In this document: piece after piece, positions 1 to 10,732 of the stretch | How the letters are laid out: the number at the start of each line of letters is the position of its first letter | Numbering within the stretch: position 1 is the first letter of the stretch | Assembly (NCBI RefSeq): GCF_003491305.1 | Contig: NZ_CP022706.1 | Location: forward strand, 2,172,501-2,217,500 | Source of the DNA: Methanobacterium sp. BAmetb5 | GTDB taxonomy: Archaea; Methanobacteriota; Methanobacteria; Methanobacteriales; Methanobacteriaceae | Length of the DNA stretch: 45,000 nt | Reading direction: 5' to 3' | Notes under the pieces: generated by a model | Told to the model about the DNA's origin: nothing | The model's database searches: none | Seen by the model: the letters and a program-made list of their open reading frames with translations, nothing else | Made by a program: the position numbers and the translations under genes

Positions 1-1
1 T

Positions 2-853
<852 letters not shown>

Positions 854-861
854 ATTACTCA

Positions 862-869
862 TTTTTTTT
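862..869 (+). terminator. T-tract after cdc6
   Basis: A run of eight T begins 9 nt after the cdc6 stop, and a second run of nine T lies at 981-989. Euryarchaeal transcription commonly ends at such U-runs without a strong hairpin. The convergent DUF4012 gene has A-rich sequence (its own T-tract on the minus strand) at about 952-965. Confidence 0.5.
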
Positions 870-1028
870 AAACTTTCAAAAAGTTACTTATGAAAAGACT
901 TTAATTAATTTCTACTTTTTTTAGGATGAAATGGGATATGTAAAAAAGGGAGAAAAAAAGAAAAATGAGGATGGAAGATATTTTTTTTTGTTCAGTTGTT
1001 TTAACCTTCTGTTTAGGTTATGCAACCC

Positions 1029-1736
1029 TTAAAAAATGCTGTTTATACCTTCATAAGTTACAAACTCTCTAAAAGCATCTGGAGGGAATACATATACGTT
1101 TCCCTGAGTATACTGGGATGTCATGGTGTCTATGAGAGTTTTTCGATTATTTGGATTTTGGGCTGCTTTTTTAATACCATTCATAAGGGACTGGACTGCA
1201 CTACCTCTGGACATACCATTGGCATTCTGTTCTTCCCTCAAAAATTCAATGGAGTTACCACTCACAGTACCCTGACCTTCCACATAAATGGGTCCAATAG
1301 CCTTTATAATGGCATCTATTGCTTCAGGGGTTACAATAACTACTAGATCAGTTTTCATGCCAGTGTTATATTCAACAGTTTCCTGGGCTATTTTAGCCCC
1401 TCCCTCCACATCTGAAGTCCATAATGAATCGTGTAGATAGTACCTATCAATTCCATTACTTTTCATGTCTGCAGTGGGAGATAAAGTGGGATGAGACATA
1501 CCTCCAGGATAGATAGGGGTCATATTAACCATGGTTAAATTTTTCACGTTTACTACAAATGCCATGTCCACACCTCCAACACCCGGTCGTTGTTCAGAGG
1601 GGTCTGCACATAGGAGTAACACGTTATAATTTCCCTCAAATTTTTCTTTTCCCTGTGAATAAAAATGAGATACAATCAATCCTCCCGCTGCAATGAGGAT
1701 TATTAATATTATTAATGCTATTAATTTCTTGGACAT
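1029..1736 (-). CDS. Membrane-anchored DUF4012/LCP-like protein
   Basis: About 235 residues: one N-terminal membrane segment (LIALIILIILIAAGGLIV) followed by an extracytoplasmic domain. The domain opens with NVLLLCADPSEQRPG and a GGVDMAFVVNV strand, which parallels the opening of LytR-CpsA-Psr (LCP) domains, and has a later AIDAIIKAIGPIYVEGQGTV segment typical of DUF4012. The arginine-containing RDT motif of active LCP enzymes is absent (IYPGGM is found there). The ATG at 1736 is preferred because GTGGTT lies 6 nt upstream; a GTG at 1748 is in frame but has no ribosome binding site. It stands alone on the minus strand, divergent from the glycosyltransferase at 2094. A role in surface-glycan handling is inferred from fold similarity and location. 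Confidence 0.72.
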   Translation of the reverse strand: MSKKLIALIILIILIAAGGLIVSHFYSQGKEKFEGNYNVLLLCADPSEQRPGVGGVDMAFVVNVKNLTMVNMTPIYPGGMSHPTLSPTADMKSNGIDRYYLHDSLWTSDVEGGAKIAQETVEYNTGMKTDLVVIVTPEAIDAIIKAIGPIYVEGQGTVSGNSIEFLREEQNANGMSRGSAVQSLMNGIKKAAQNPNNRKTLIDTMTSQYTQGNVYVFPPDAFREFVTYEGINSIF

Positions 1737-2093
1737 TGTTTTAACCACTTTTATTTTTTTCTCTGCTTTTTACTGCAGAATAAAATACTACTATTAATTG
1801 AAAATGATTAGTTTAGGATGAATGCAAACCTTAAATAAAATTTTATGTTAGATTCTACCTTATATAACTTTAGGTTAAATTTAAAGGCCAAGATTTTTGT
1901 ACAAACCCTCGAAGTTCGTGTAGGAACTCATTATATATCTAAACCCCTGACTTAACACCCTAAAATTTATAAAAGAGTCTGGAAATAAGAATTGATATAA
2001 AATGGATATTCTGTACTAATTGTCAATTTCATGATGATCCTAATTGGATTAGATAAATGTTAATTAAGAGTAATAAAATTATGAGGTTTTATA
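1737..2093. other. Divergent intergenic region, AT-rich
   Basis: About 345 nt between the DUF4012 gene (minus) and the 965-aa glycosyltransferase (plus). Possible TATA elements are TTATATAA at about 1860-1867, TTATATAT at 1931-1938 and TTTATAAAA at 1967-1974. None is at a distance that clearly decides a start. TGAGGT at 2082-2087 is the ribosome binding site for the GTG at 2094. No RNA gene or ORF recognised. Confidence 0.4.
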
Positions 2094-4991
2094 GTGAAGA
2101 TTCCTCCCTGGGTAAGAAAATTAAAAGGCTTTGAAGAATTAAGAAGATTTAGAAATAGTACCAGGGACTCTTACAAATCCTGGAAACACTTAACTAACTC
2201 TAGATTTAGGAAGTTACAGGAGTCCAGGTTAGCGGAGTTTATTAAACAGGATTATAAACTCACTGAAAGCCAAAAAAAGGAGTTATATGAATCCATAATA
2301 AATCAGAATACTTTAAATATTGATATTGAAAATTTTGATGATGATTCACCCAGTGTTTCCATTATAATAATTAACAGGAATGGTCTTAAGCATCTTGAAA
2401 GGTTGTTCGAGGATTTTGAGGAAAAGATACAGTATCCTAATTATGAGATTATCGTGGTAGACAATGACTCTCAGGATAAATCCTTAACCTTTTTAGAGGG
2501 TCTTTCGGAAAGTTTGCCTTTAAAACTTATTAAAAACACTAAAAACGAGTCATTTTCAAAGTCAAACAATCAGGCAGCTGAAATAGCCGATGGTGATTAC
2601 TTATTTCTTTTAAACAACGATGTTGAACCCATCTATGGCTGGCTCAACCAGATGATGAAATCAGCACTCCCGTCCGAGGAAGTGGGAGCTGTGGGGGCAA
2701 AACTGGTTTACCCTGACTGTTCAGCTTCTCGTTATAACTGGAGAAACTCCTTTAAAATTCAACATACGGGAATAGCATTTAGAGAGGAAAAAGGGTTTAT
2801 AAAACCCTACAATATTGGTAATGGTGATGCATTTACTGTTGATGAGGACGAAAACATAAATAGGGCAGCAATCACTGCAGCAGCCTTACTGGTTTCTAAG
2901 GACAAGTTTTTCCAGGTTGATGGTCTGGACGAGGGATATTTATACGGGTATGAAGATGTGGATTTCTGTTTAAAGTTACTTAAAAAAGGTTACAAGAATG
3001 TATGTTCTTCTAGAGCATTATTGTTCCACTATGAATTCGGTACACAGGAATCTGACAAAAACAATGAAGTTAGAGAAAGGCGTTTAAATAATAGGAGATT
3101 ATTCCAGGAAAGATGGGGAAAATGGTTGCGCAGGGAACTGTTACTGGATAAATTAAATGATAACCGAATTTTTTCCCCCAAACCTCTTAAAGTAACCTTC
3201 GTGGTCACTGAAACTGGTGAAAACAGTTCTGCCGGTGATTACTTCACCGCCCTATCCCTGGGGAAGAGCTTCAAAAAATTCGGCTGGAAAATTGATTACC
3301 TTTCCCGGACTGAATCCAAGGACTGGTACGAGGTTGACCCCGATGTGGATGTCTTAATATCCTTACTTGATGCCTATGATATTCGCCGGATTCGCTGTGA
3401 AAATAATCTACTCATTAAAGTGGCCTGGCCCCGGAACTGGCTCAGCCGGTGGATATCACACCCAGACTTTGTGGATTTTGACCTGATAATGACCACCAGT
3501 GAAACTGCCTGCCATTACATAGAAGATAAAACCGGGATGAAAACTGATCTACTACCCCTAGCCACGGATCCAGAGATATTCAACACTGAAGTAGTAAAAA
3601 GTGAAGAATGGGAATGTGATTACTGTTTCACCGGTAGCTACTGGAAGGATCCCCGAGAAATCGTGGACATGCTGGACCCGGAAAGCATACCCTACAACTT
3701 CAAGCTTTTCGGTAAAAACTGGGATGAATTCGATAAATTAAAGGATTACTATGAAGGTTTCGTTAACTACCAAGACATACCCCGGGTTTACAGGTCCACC
3801 CGGCTGGTGTTGGATGATGCCAACAGAGTGACCAAGGAATATGGATCAGTGAATAGCCGGGTATTCGATGCCATTGCCTCTGGCGTTATGGTAATTACCA
3901 ATGGAGATATAGGTGCAGAGGAAACCTTTAAGGGGATCTTACCAGTCTATAAATCTAAAAAAGAGCTTAAAAAACTCCTTGAATTATATCTATCTCATGA
4001 TGAGGAGAGGAAAGCAAAAATAAAGGAGTTAAAGGATTTTGTTCTGTCCCATCATACCTATGACCAGCGGGCGGATAAAATAAGGGATTGCCTGGAAAGT
4101 TACATCCTGAAGAGGAAGATGGCCATTAAAATTCCTGCACCAAGCTGGGATGAAGTGGAGGAGTGGGGTGATTACTATTTGGCCATGGGATTGAAGAAAG
4201 AACTGGAGAGGAAGGATTGTGAAGTAGTACTCCAAGTTTTACCGGAATGGGAGGGTGATGGTGATGCCCGCTGTGACACTGTCCTGGTTTTAAGGGGATT
4301 GAGCCGTTATCAGCCAAAACCACAGCACTTCAATATAATGTGGAACATATCCCACCCTGATGAGGTGACCATTGAGGAGTACAACCAGTACCAGCACGTG
4401 TTCATAGCATCCGAGTTCTGGGCTGAGGAAATAGCCCCAAAAGTTGATGTCCCTGTGGAAGCCATGCTGCAGTGCACAGACCCCGAACTCTTTTACCCGG
4501 ACCCTGATGATAAATACAAACACGACCTGTTATTTGTGGGAAACTCCAGGGGAGTGCACCGGAAGATAATCAAGGATTTACTGCCCACTGAGGAGGACCT
4601 GGCAGTTTACGGTGCAGGTTGGGAAGGGCTGATCGATACAAAATATATTAAAGGAGAGCACATTCCCAACAAGGAGTTGAGAAAAGCTTATTCATCATGT
4701 AAAATCCTCCTTTGTGATCACTGGGATGATATGAGGGATAAAGGTTTCCTTTCAAATCGCCTATTCGATGCATCCGCCTGTGGGGCTTTTATTATTTCGG
4801 ATAAAGTTAGGGGAGTAGAGGATGTTTTTGGAGATACGATGGTGACTTATGATAATCCTGATGATCTTCAATCACTTATTAATTATTATTTAATCAATGA
4901 TGAGAAAAAGGAAGAAGCGTTAGATAGAACTGATTTATTTAACTTTACATTTGAAAAAAGGGTAGAATTAATAATAAAGTTAATAGATTAG
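2094..4991 (+). CDS. Three-part glycosyltransferase: GT2 plus two CgeB-like GT domains
   Basis: Predicted cytoplasmic surface-glycan glycosyltransferase of 965 aa. Residues ~88-340 form a GT2 domain: SIIIINRNG opening strand, VDNDSQDKS, LLNNDVEP as the DXD-like site near residue 172, and GYEDVDFCLKL near 287. Residues ~365-672 are a GT-B domain of the CgeB/Glyco_trans_1_2 type, with LLPLATDPEIF, CDYCFTGSYW and a C-terminal SRVFDAIASGVMVIT block. Residues ~676-965 are a second unit of the same type, with MLQCTDPELFYP, HDLLFVGNSRG and NRLFDASACGAFIIS. The two GT-B units align with each other, so they arose by internal duplication. GTG start supported by TGAGGT 6 nt upstream. It could make several linkages in one polypeptide; donors and acceptors are unknown. 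Confidence 0.85.
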   Translation: MKIPPWVRKLKGFEELRRFRNSTRDSYKSWKHLTNSRFRKLQESRLAEFIKQDYKLTESQKKELYESIINQNTLNIDIENFDDDSPSVSIIIINRNGLKHLERLFEDFEEKIQYPNYEIIVVDNDSQDKSLTFLEGLSESLPLKLIKNTKNESFSKSNNQAAEIADGDYLFLLNNDVEPIYGWLNQMMKSALPSEEVGAVGAKLVYPDCSASRYNWRNSFKIQHTGIAFREEKGFIKPYNIGNGDAFTVDEDENINRAAITAAALLVSKDKFFQVDGLDEGYLYGYEDVDFCLKLLKKGYKNVCSSRALLFHYEFGTQESDKNNEVRERRLNNRRLFQERWGKWLRRELLLDKLNDNRIFSPKPLKVTFVVTETGENSSAGDYFTALSLGKSFKKFGWKIDYLSRTESKDWYEVDPDVDVLISLLDAYDIRRIRCENNLLIKVAWPRNWLSRWISHPDFVDFDLIMTTSETACHYIEDKTGMKTDLLPLATDPEIFNTEVVKSEEWECDYCFTGSYWKDPREIVDMLDPESIPYNFKLFGKNWDEFDKLKDYYEGFVNYQDIPRVYRSTRLVLDDANRVTKEYGSVNSRVFDAIASGVMVITNGDIGAEETFKGILPVYKSKKELKKLLELYLSHDEERKAKIKELKDFVLSHHTYDQRADKIRDCLESYILKRKMAIKIPAPSWDEVEEWGDYYLAMGLKKELERKDCEVVLQVLPEWEGDGDARCDTVLVLRGLSRYQPKPQHFNIMWNISHPDEVTIEEYNQYQHVFIASEFWAEEIAPKVDVPVEAMLQCTDPELFYPDPDDKYKHDLLFVGNSRGVHRKIIKDLLPTEEDLAVYGAGWEGLIDTKYIKGEHIPNKELRKAYSSCKILLCDHWDDMRDKGFLSNRLFDASACGAFIISDKVRGVEDVFGDTMVTYDNPDDLQSLINYYLINDEKKEEALDRTDLFNFTFEKRVELIIKLID

Positions 4992-5088
4992 TGTTCGTTA
5001 TAAAAAATAAGATTAATTTGGTTTTTAGAAGGATAATAGATAAATATTTTCCATAATTATTTAAATTTTCTTTAAATAACTTGGTGAT

Positions 5089-6342
<1,254 letters not shown>

Positions 6343-6573
6343 ATTAACCGCCTCGATAAATTTTGATATAATCTCATTAAATCATTTAACTTTCTTATAG
6401 CCTTTTTATTAAAATTAATAATTATATATTTGGAATAAAATTAATAAATAAACAGTTAAATGATCATAGTAACCAAAGGAACATGCTTCAAATCAAAGTT
6501 ATAATTTTTATCTATTAAAATCATCTGATAAAAAACATGATTAACATTATTCTTATTCAGGTGTGTTGATTCT

Positions 6574-8676
6574 ATGAAAAATCAAGAAAAATCGAATACA
6601 TACCCCATTAGAACTAGTGATCAAATGAAATATCTAAAATCAATTTTAAATGACAGTCAATTTAAGATAAGCATAATTATTCCAGTATATAATGTGGAAA
6701 ATTATATTAAAAATGCTTTGGACTCGATTGTAAGGCAAACTATCGGTTTAAAGCATCTGGAAGTAATCATGGTAAATGATTGTTCCACTGATAAAAGTGG
6801 AAAAATAATGGATGAGTATGCTAATAAATATAAAAATTTCACCTCAATACATCTTCATGAAAACAGTGGAGCTGCTGGAAGGCCAAGAAATGTTGGAATA
6901 GAAAATTCTACAGGGAATTATCTAATGTTCCTTGATCCTGATGATTATTATACTGAAGATGCTTGTGAAGTCTTATATGGTCGGATTGTTGCGGATAATG
7001 TAGATATTGTATTTAGTAGATATGTTTATGTCTTTGAAAATAAAATCCAAAGATGTCACAGTATTTTTGGTGATTTAGATGAGATAAAAGTCAAAAAAAT
7101 TGATGAAGAACCTGGACTCTTTACAATTCCTCCGTCAGTATGGACAAAAATATTTAAAAGAAGTTTCATTGTGGAAAATGATATTAGATTTCCAGAAGGT
7201 ATCCCTGCCCAAGATCTGACTTTCATGGTTCATTCTTTTCTAGAAGCAAATGGAATTGTCTATTTAAATAATCGCTTTTTATTTAATTATAATAGGATAC
7301 GTGATTCAAAAGGTGATAAAGGCATAAGTCGAAATAAGAATAAGAAAAACTTAATGGGTATGATTCAGGCATACCATAAAACATTTGATTTATTGAAGAA
7401 TTATGGGAAAGAAGAATTTTATCCAACTCTTTTTAAGGGACATTTACAATTCTGGATGGATGGCTTTATAATAAGTAATACAAGTTCAATTGAAAAAAGA
7501 GAATTGTTAGAAACAATCGGTTTTCTTATTGAGGAATTCAATAAATATGATACAGAACTCAATAAAAGGTATATAACTCCACTTTTTAACAATATAGTCG
7601 ATAAAAGATATGATGATGCAATTTCACTGTCGGAGATTATTAAAAATTTCATAGAAACTCAAAATAAACTAGAAAAAGAAAAAGATGATTTACAACGAAT
7701 ATTAGATTCAAGTAAAAACGAATTGGCAGAACACTTAACTTTTACTGGTTATATAAAATACAAATCGAAAAATATTGCTTTTAGGATCAATAAACGTTTT
7801 AAATGGAATATTAAAAGTTTGTATATCAAATTAAAAAATTTTTTTGTAAATACAAAAGATAGAATTTTTAAATTATATATCCAACTTCAGGGGTTAAACC
7901 CTTCCATACGTTATGATGATTTAACATTAATTTTACCCTATCGAAAAACAAATGATCCGGATCGTGAAGAGAATTTGGATATTACTTTAAATTTTTTTAG
8001 TAAGATAGGGATAAATAATATGATAATATCTGAGCATTCTGATAAATCCTCCAAAGATTATTTAATTAAAAAATATGCTCATTTATTTAATTCTTTTAGA
8101 GTTTGCACGGTTTTTGCTAACGGTCAATTATTTAACAAATCTAGAGCTATTAATAAAGGAGTTCTAGAATCACTAACACAATATGTTGCAATTGTTGATG
8201 TTGATTGCATAACCAAAAAAGAAAATGTAAATAGGGCTATTAAGCTTTTAAAAAAAGGATATAAAGTTGTACATCCTTTTGATAGGAAAGTCACCGACAT
8301 AATAGATAAGAAAACATTTCAAAAAAAATTTGATTTCCATACTATAAAAACTACTGTGCAGAATAGGCCTTGGGCAGATGGAGGTATTGTTTTTTGGGAT
8401 AAAAATTCATTTATCAATATAGGTATGGAAAATGAAAATTTTAGTGGTTGGGGCGGCGAGGATAATGAAATAATGATAAGGGCAGATCTATTTAACCTAA
8501 AACAATATAGAATCGACGATACATTATATCATCTTTATCATCATAGGCCCCAAAAGAGAACTCAAAATAATGTTGAACAATTACAAAAAACTCGACAGAT
8601 GACTAAAGAGTTATGTTTGGATGAAATAAATCGTTGGCCTTGGGTGATTGAAGCTAAAAAAGGTTATGTTAAATGA
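6574..8676 (+). CDS. Bifunctional glycosyltransferase, chondroitin/hyaluronan-synthase-like domain order
   Basis: 700 aa with two catalytic domains. Residues ~31-250: GT2 with KISIIIPVYNVENYI, VNDCSTDKS and FLDPDDYY (DXD near 119). Residues ~350-390 are a likely coiled-coil linker (LEKEKDDLQRILDS). Residues ~450-690: second glycosyltransferase domain with LILPYRKTNDPDREENL, VAIVDVDCI (DXD near 540) and GWGGEDNE near 625, the motif shared by the galactosyltransferase C-terminal family and by the hexosamine-transfer domain of Pasteurella-type hyaluronan/chondroitin synthases. Such a pair can alternate two sugars. AGGTG lies 10 nt before the ATG. With a UDP-glucose dehydrogenase in the same locus, a uronic-acid-containing repeat is a reasonable inference, but sugar specificity cannot be read here. 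Confidence 0.82.
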   Translation: MKNQEKSNTYPIRTSDQMKYLKSILNDSQFKISIIIPVYNVENYIKNALDSIVRQTIGLKHLEVIMVNDCSTDKSGKIMDEYANKYKNFTSIHLHENSGAAGRPRNVGIENSTGNYLMFLDPDDYYTEDACEVLYGRIVADNVDIVFSRYVYVFENKIQRCHSIFGDLDEIKVKKIDEEPGLFTIPPSVWTKIFKRSFIVENDIRFPEGIPAQDLTFMVHSFLEANGIVYLNNRFLFNYNRIRDSKGDKGISRNKNKKNLMGMIQAYHKTFDLLKNYGKEEFYPTLFKGHLQFWMDGFIISNTSSIEKRELLETIGFLIEEFNKYDTELNKRYITPLFNNIVDKRYDDAISLSEIIKNFIETQNKLEKEKDDLQRILDSSKNELAEHLTFTGYIKYKSKNIAFRINKRFKWNIKSLYIKLKNFFVNTKDRIFKLYIQLQGLNPSIRYDDLTLILPYRKTNDPDREENLDITLNFFSKIGINNMIISEHSDKSSKDYLIKKYAHLFNSFRVCTVFANGQLFNKSRAINKGVLESLTQYVAIVDVDCITKKENVNRAIKLLKKGYKVVHPFDRKVTDIIDKKTFQKKFDFHTIKTTVQNRPWADGGIVFWDKNSFINIGMENENFSGWGGEDNEIMIRADLFNLKQYRIDDTLYHLYHHRPQKRTQNNVEQLQKTRQMTKELCLDEINRWPWVIEAKKGYVK

Positions 8677-8846
8677 AAAAAACTGCTTATGTTGAAAATC
8701 CAGGTAAATGAATTAATAAATTATATAAATAATTTTTTATAGTGATTTCTTAAATAATGGTTTAAACATTCAAACTAAATTTTAATCCCTCCTCTCCATG
8801 TTATACCTATAAATAATTAAGGAAGAAAATTAAATGAGGAGTTAAT

Positions 8847-9377
8847 ATGCATTTTATTTTGATTTCAAAGAAAGATTCATTTAAAGATGAACAAATAAAT
8901 GAATACTTATTAAGCTCGTCTGATGCGCCTTCTTTAATTTCTAGAGAGGCCATTAAATTTGATATATCTAATTTTATAATTTACATTTATCCCTATGACC
9001 ATATTGACCATGAGGTTTATGGTTATTCTTATTTTGCTGATGAAGATAGACTTTTGTTGGTTAATGGAATTGTTAATGTTAACAATAATCTACGAAATCC
9101 AGATATATGTGAATTTTTTGACGAGTTGAACGATTCAACTGGATTGTTGGGTGATTACCAAATAATTTCGATAGATAAAGAAGCCAATGGATTTATTAGA
9201 ACTCCTCCTTTAAGTGTAAGGCAATTATTTCATTATGAGGATGAGAGCTGTGTTGTGATTTCGACAGAAATAAAGCTGATTGTTGATGGTATTCAGAAAT
9301 TTAGGGAAAGACCTTTTGTTCATCATTTCGATTATGATTTCATTGAAGATTCTGTTTTCAGGGAATGGACTCCAAGA
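8847..9377 (+). repeat. Near-identical 5' block shared with the downstream paralogue
   Basis: The first ~530 bp of this gene match 10733-11263 at a constant offset of 1886 bp with only scattered differences; a stretch from about 9078 to 9237 appears identical. Identity falls sharply beyond about 9380. Confidence 0.9.
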
Positions 9378-10628
9378 GATTTCCCGCAAAAAACAATTTT
9401 TAAAGAAATAGAAAGAGTAGTTCCTTATGATACTAAATATTTCAAAGAAGGAAAATTTATAATCAAAAAAAAGGATATTCAAATCCCTCAATGGTTCGAA
9501 GAAATGTATAAAGAGAGTAAAGTCGAATTATTCAATGATTATTACAAAAACTTGGTGAATTTTGCAGAATCTAATCTAGTAAGACTGAAACCAAACATTG
9601 AAAAAATATGTCTAGGTTTAACCGGCGGATTTGACTCAAGATTAAGTGCCTCAATCCTTTCTAAAATATGTAAAAAACATCAGATCCCCTTTGAATGTCA
9701 AACTTCAGGTCAAAATGACCACCCGGACGTGATCCTATCAAAAAAGGTTGCAAATATTCTGGATATTGAACATACTTCAATTTATGCTTCTGATGATTTG
9801 GGTTCATTTCCGTTTATGGGTCCAAATACTACTGCATATTGTGATTACATTTTAACTTTTTATATGGCTCAAGGCGATTTTAATTCTAAAGATTTTGTAC
9901 CACAATATAAAAGGAACATTTCAAATTTATCTTTAATACTTATGATAGGGATGGATGGTTACAAAAAGGATGAATTGTATAAGATCGCCTATGCCAATAG
10001 GTGGTATGGGAGGAGAAATTTCTTCCACATCAATTTTTTCTTTCCATTATTTTTCACTGAGTATGAAATGTGGTTTGCTTTGTTATATGCGGATCATAGG
10101 GAGAATGATGTTTTTAAAGAATTTGTTTATGAAATATTGAAACGTTCTGAACCTAAATTATTAACTATTCCGTTTGCAGGTGATTCATTACCCCAAACTG
10201 ATGTAAAACCTTATTTAACAGTTTTTGATTCTAAAATTCATGAGAAGGATCCTTTTTTGTGGGATTATGATTTTGTTAATATGAATTTAAAACCAGTATT
10301 GAGTGAAAAATTTGATGAGTTGGACGATGACTTAAAGTCTTTTTTGAGTTTTGTTGGTCTAAATGAATTGGATTATTTTCTTAATAAAAAAATAGATAAG
10401 TTTATTGAATCTTATCGTGAAGACAAAATTGATTTAAATGAATTTTTCAAGCTATTACTAAAAGAAAGATTTTTTAATAACTATCCGCGAACTAAAAGTA
10501 TGATAAAAATGAACAAGAAAAATCGCTATCCTTATAATTCAAAGCTACAGATATTAATGGATTTTGCTACAGTAGCAAATTTTCATTCCTTTGAAGAAAT
10601 TGAGAGATATTTGGGGATTAATGAATAA
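8847..10628 (+). CDS. Asparagine-synthetase-like protein without N-terminal Cys, copy 1
   Basis: 593 aa. The C-terminal half is an adenylating synthetase domain: the PP-loop reads GLTGGFDSR near residue 256, followed by a DHPDV segment and a HINFFFPLFFTEYEMW block. The N-terminal ~200 residues have the length and position of the glutamine amidotransferase domain of AsnB, but the protein starts Met-His-Phe, so the catalytic Cys2 is missing. Beta-lactam synthetase and lasso-peptide cyclase McjC share this loss and use the ATP domain to form an amide with an amine instead of ammonia from glutamine. Start set by GAGGAGTTA upstream (spacing 4-9). The next gene is a paralogue. Inferred job: ATP-dependent amide formation on a uronic acid or other carboxylate of the surface polymer. 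Very AT-rich. Confidence 0.8.
   Translation: MHFILISKKDSFKDEQINEYLLSSSDAPSLISREAIKFDISNFIIYIYPYDHIDHEVYGYSYFADEDRLLLVNGIVNVNNNLRNPDICEFFDELNDSTGLLGDYQIISIDKEANGFIRTPPLSVRQLFHYEDESCVVISTEIKLIVDGIQKFRERPFVHHFDYDFIEDSVFREWTPRDFPQKTIFKEIERVVPYDTKYFKEGKFIIKKKDIQIPQWFEEMYKESKVELFNDYYKNLVNFAESNLVRLKPNIEKICLGLTGGFDSRLSASILSKICKKHQIPFECQTSGQNDHPDVILSKKVANILDIEHTSIYASDDLGSFPFMGPNTTAYCDYILTFYMAQGDFNSKDFVPQYKRNISNLSLILMIGMDGYKKDELYKIAYANRWYGRRNFFHINFFFPLFFTEYEMWFALLYADHRENDVFKEFVYEILKRSEPKLLTIPFAGDSLPQTDVKPYLTVFDSKIHEKDPFLWDYDFVNMNLKPVLSEKFDELDDDLKSFLSFVGLNELDYFLNKKIDKFIESYREDKIDLNEFFKLLLKERFFNNYPRTKSMIKMNKKNRYPYNSKLQILMDFATVANFHSFEEIERYLGINE
10107..10198 (+). repeat. 92-bp identical block shared with 11978-12069
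   Basis: Both paralogues carry the same 92 bp here, flanked on either side by clearly diverged sequence. It encodes the segment from FKEFVYEILKRSEP to DSLPQT. Confidence 0.92.
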
Positions 10629-10732
10629 GTTTCATGTTATTATATTAAATGTTATTTTTAGGAAAAAATAAAATTTTTATAATTCATTTAACAATTTAAT
10701 AAAACTGTTGAATATTAGGGAATAGTGAAAGT

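Noticed and set aside
1020..1346. 108-codon plus-strand frame over the DUF4012 gene
   Set aside because: Antisense shadow of the minus-strand gene, which has a membrane segment, domain match and better start.
854..2093. Replication origin next to orc1/cdc6
   Set aside because: Archaeal origins often adjoin this gene, but no repeated origin-recognition-box sequence was seen on the downstream side; the upstream side lies outside the window.
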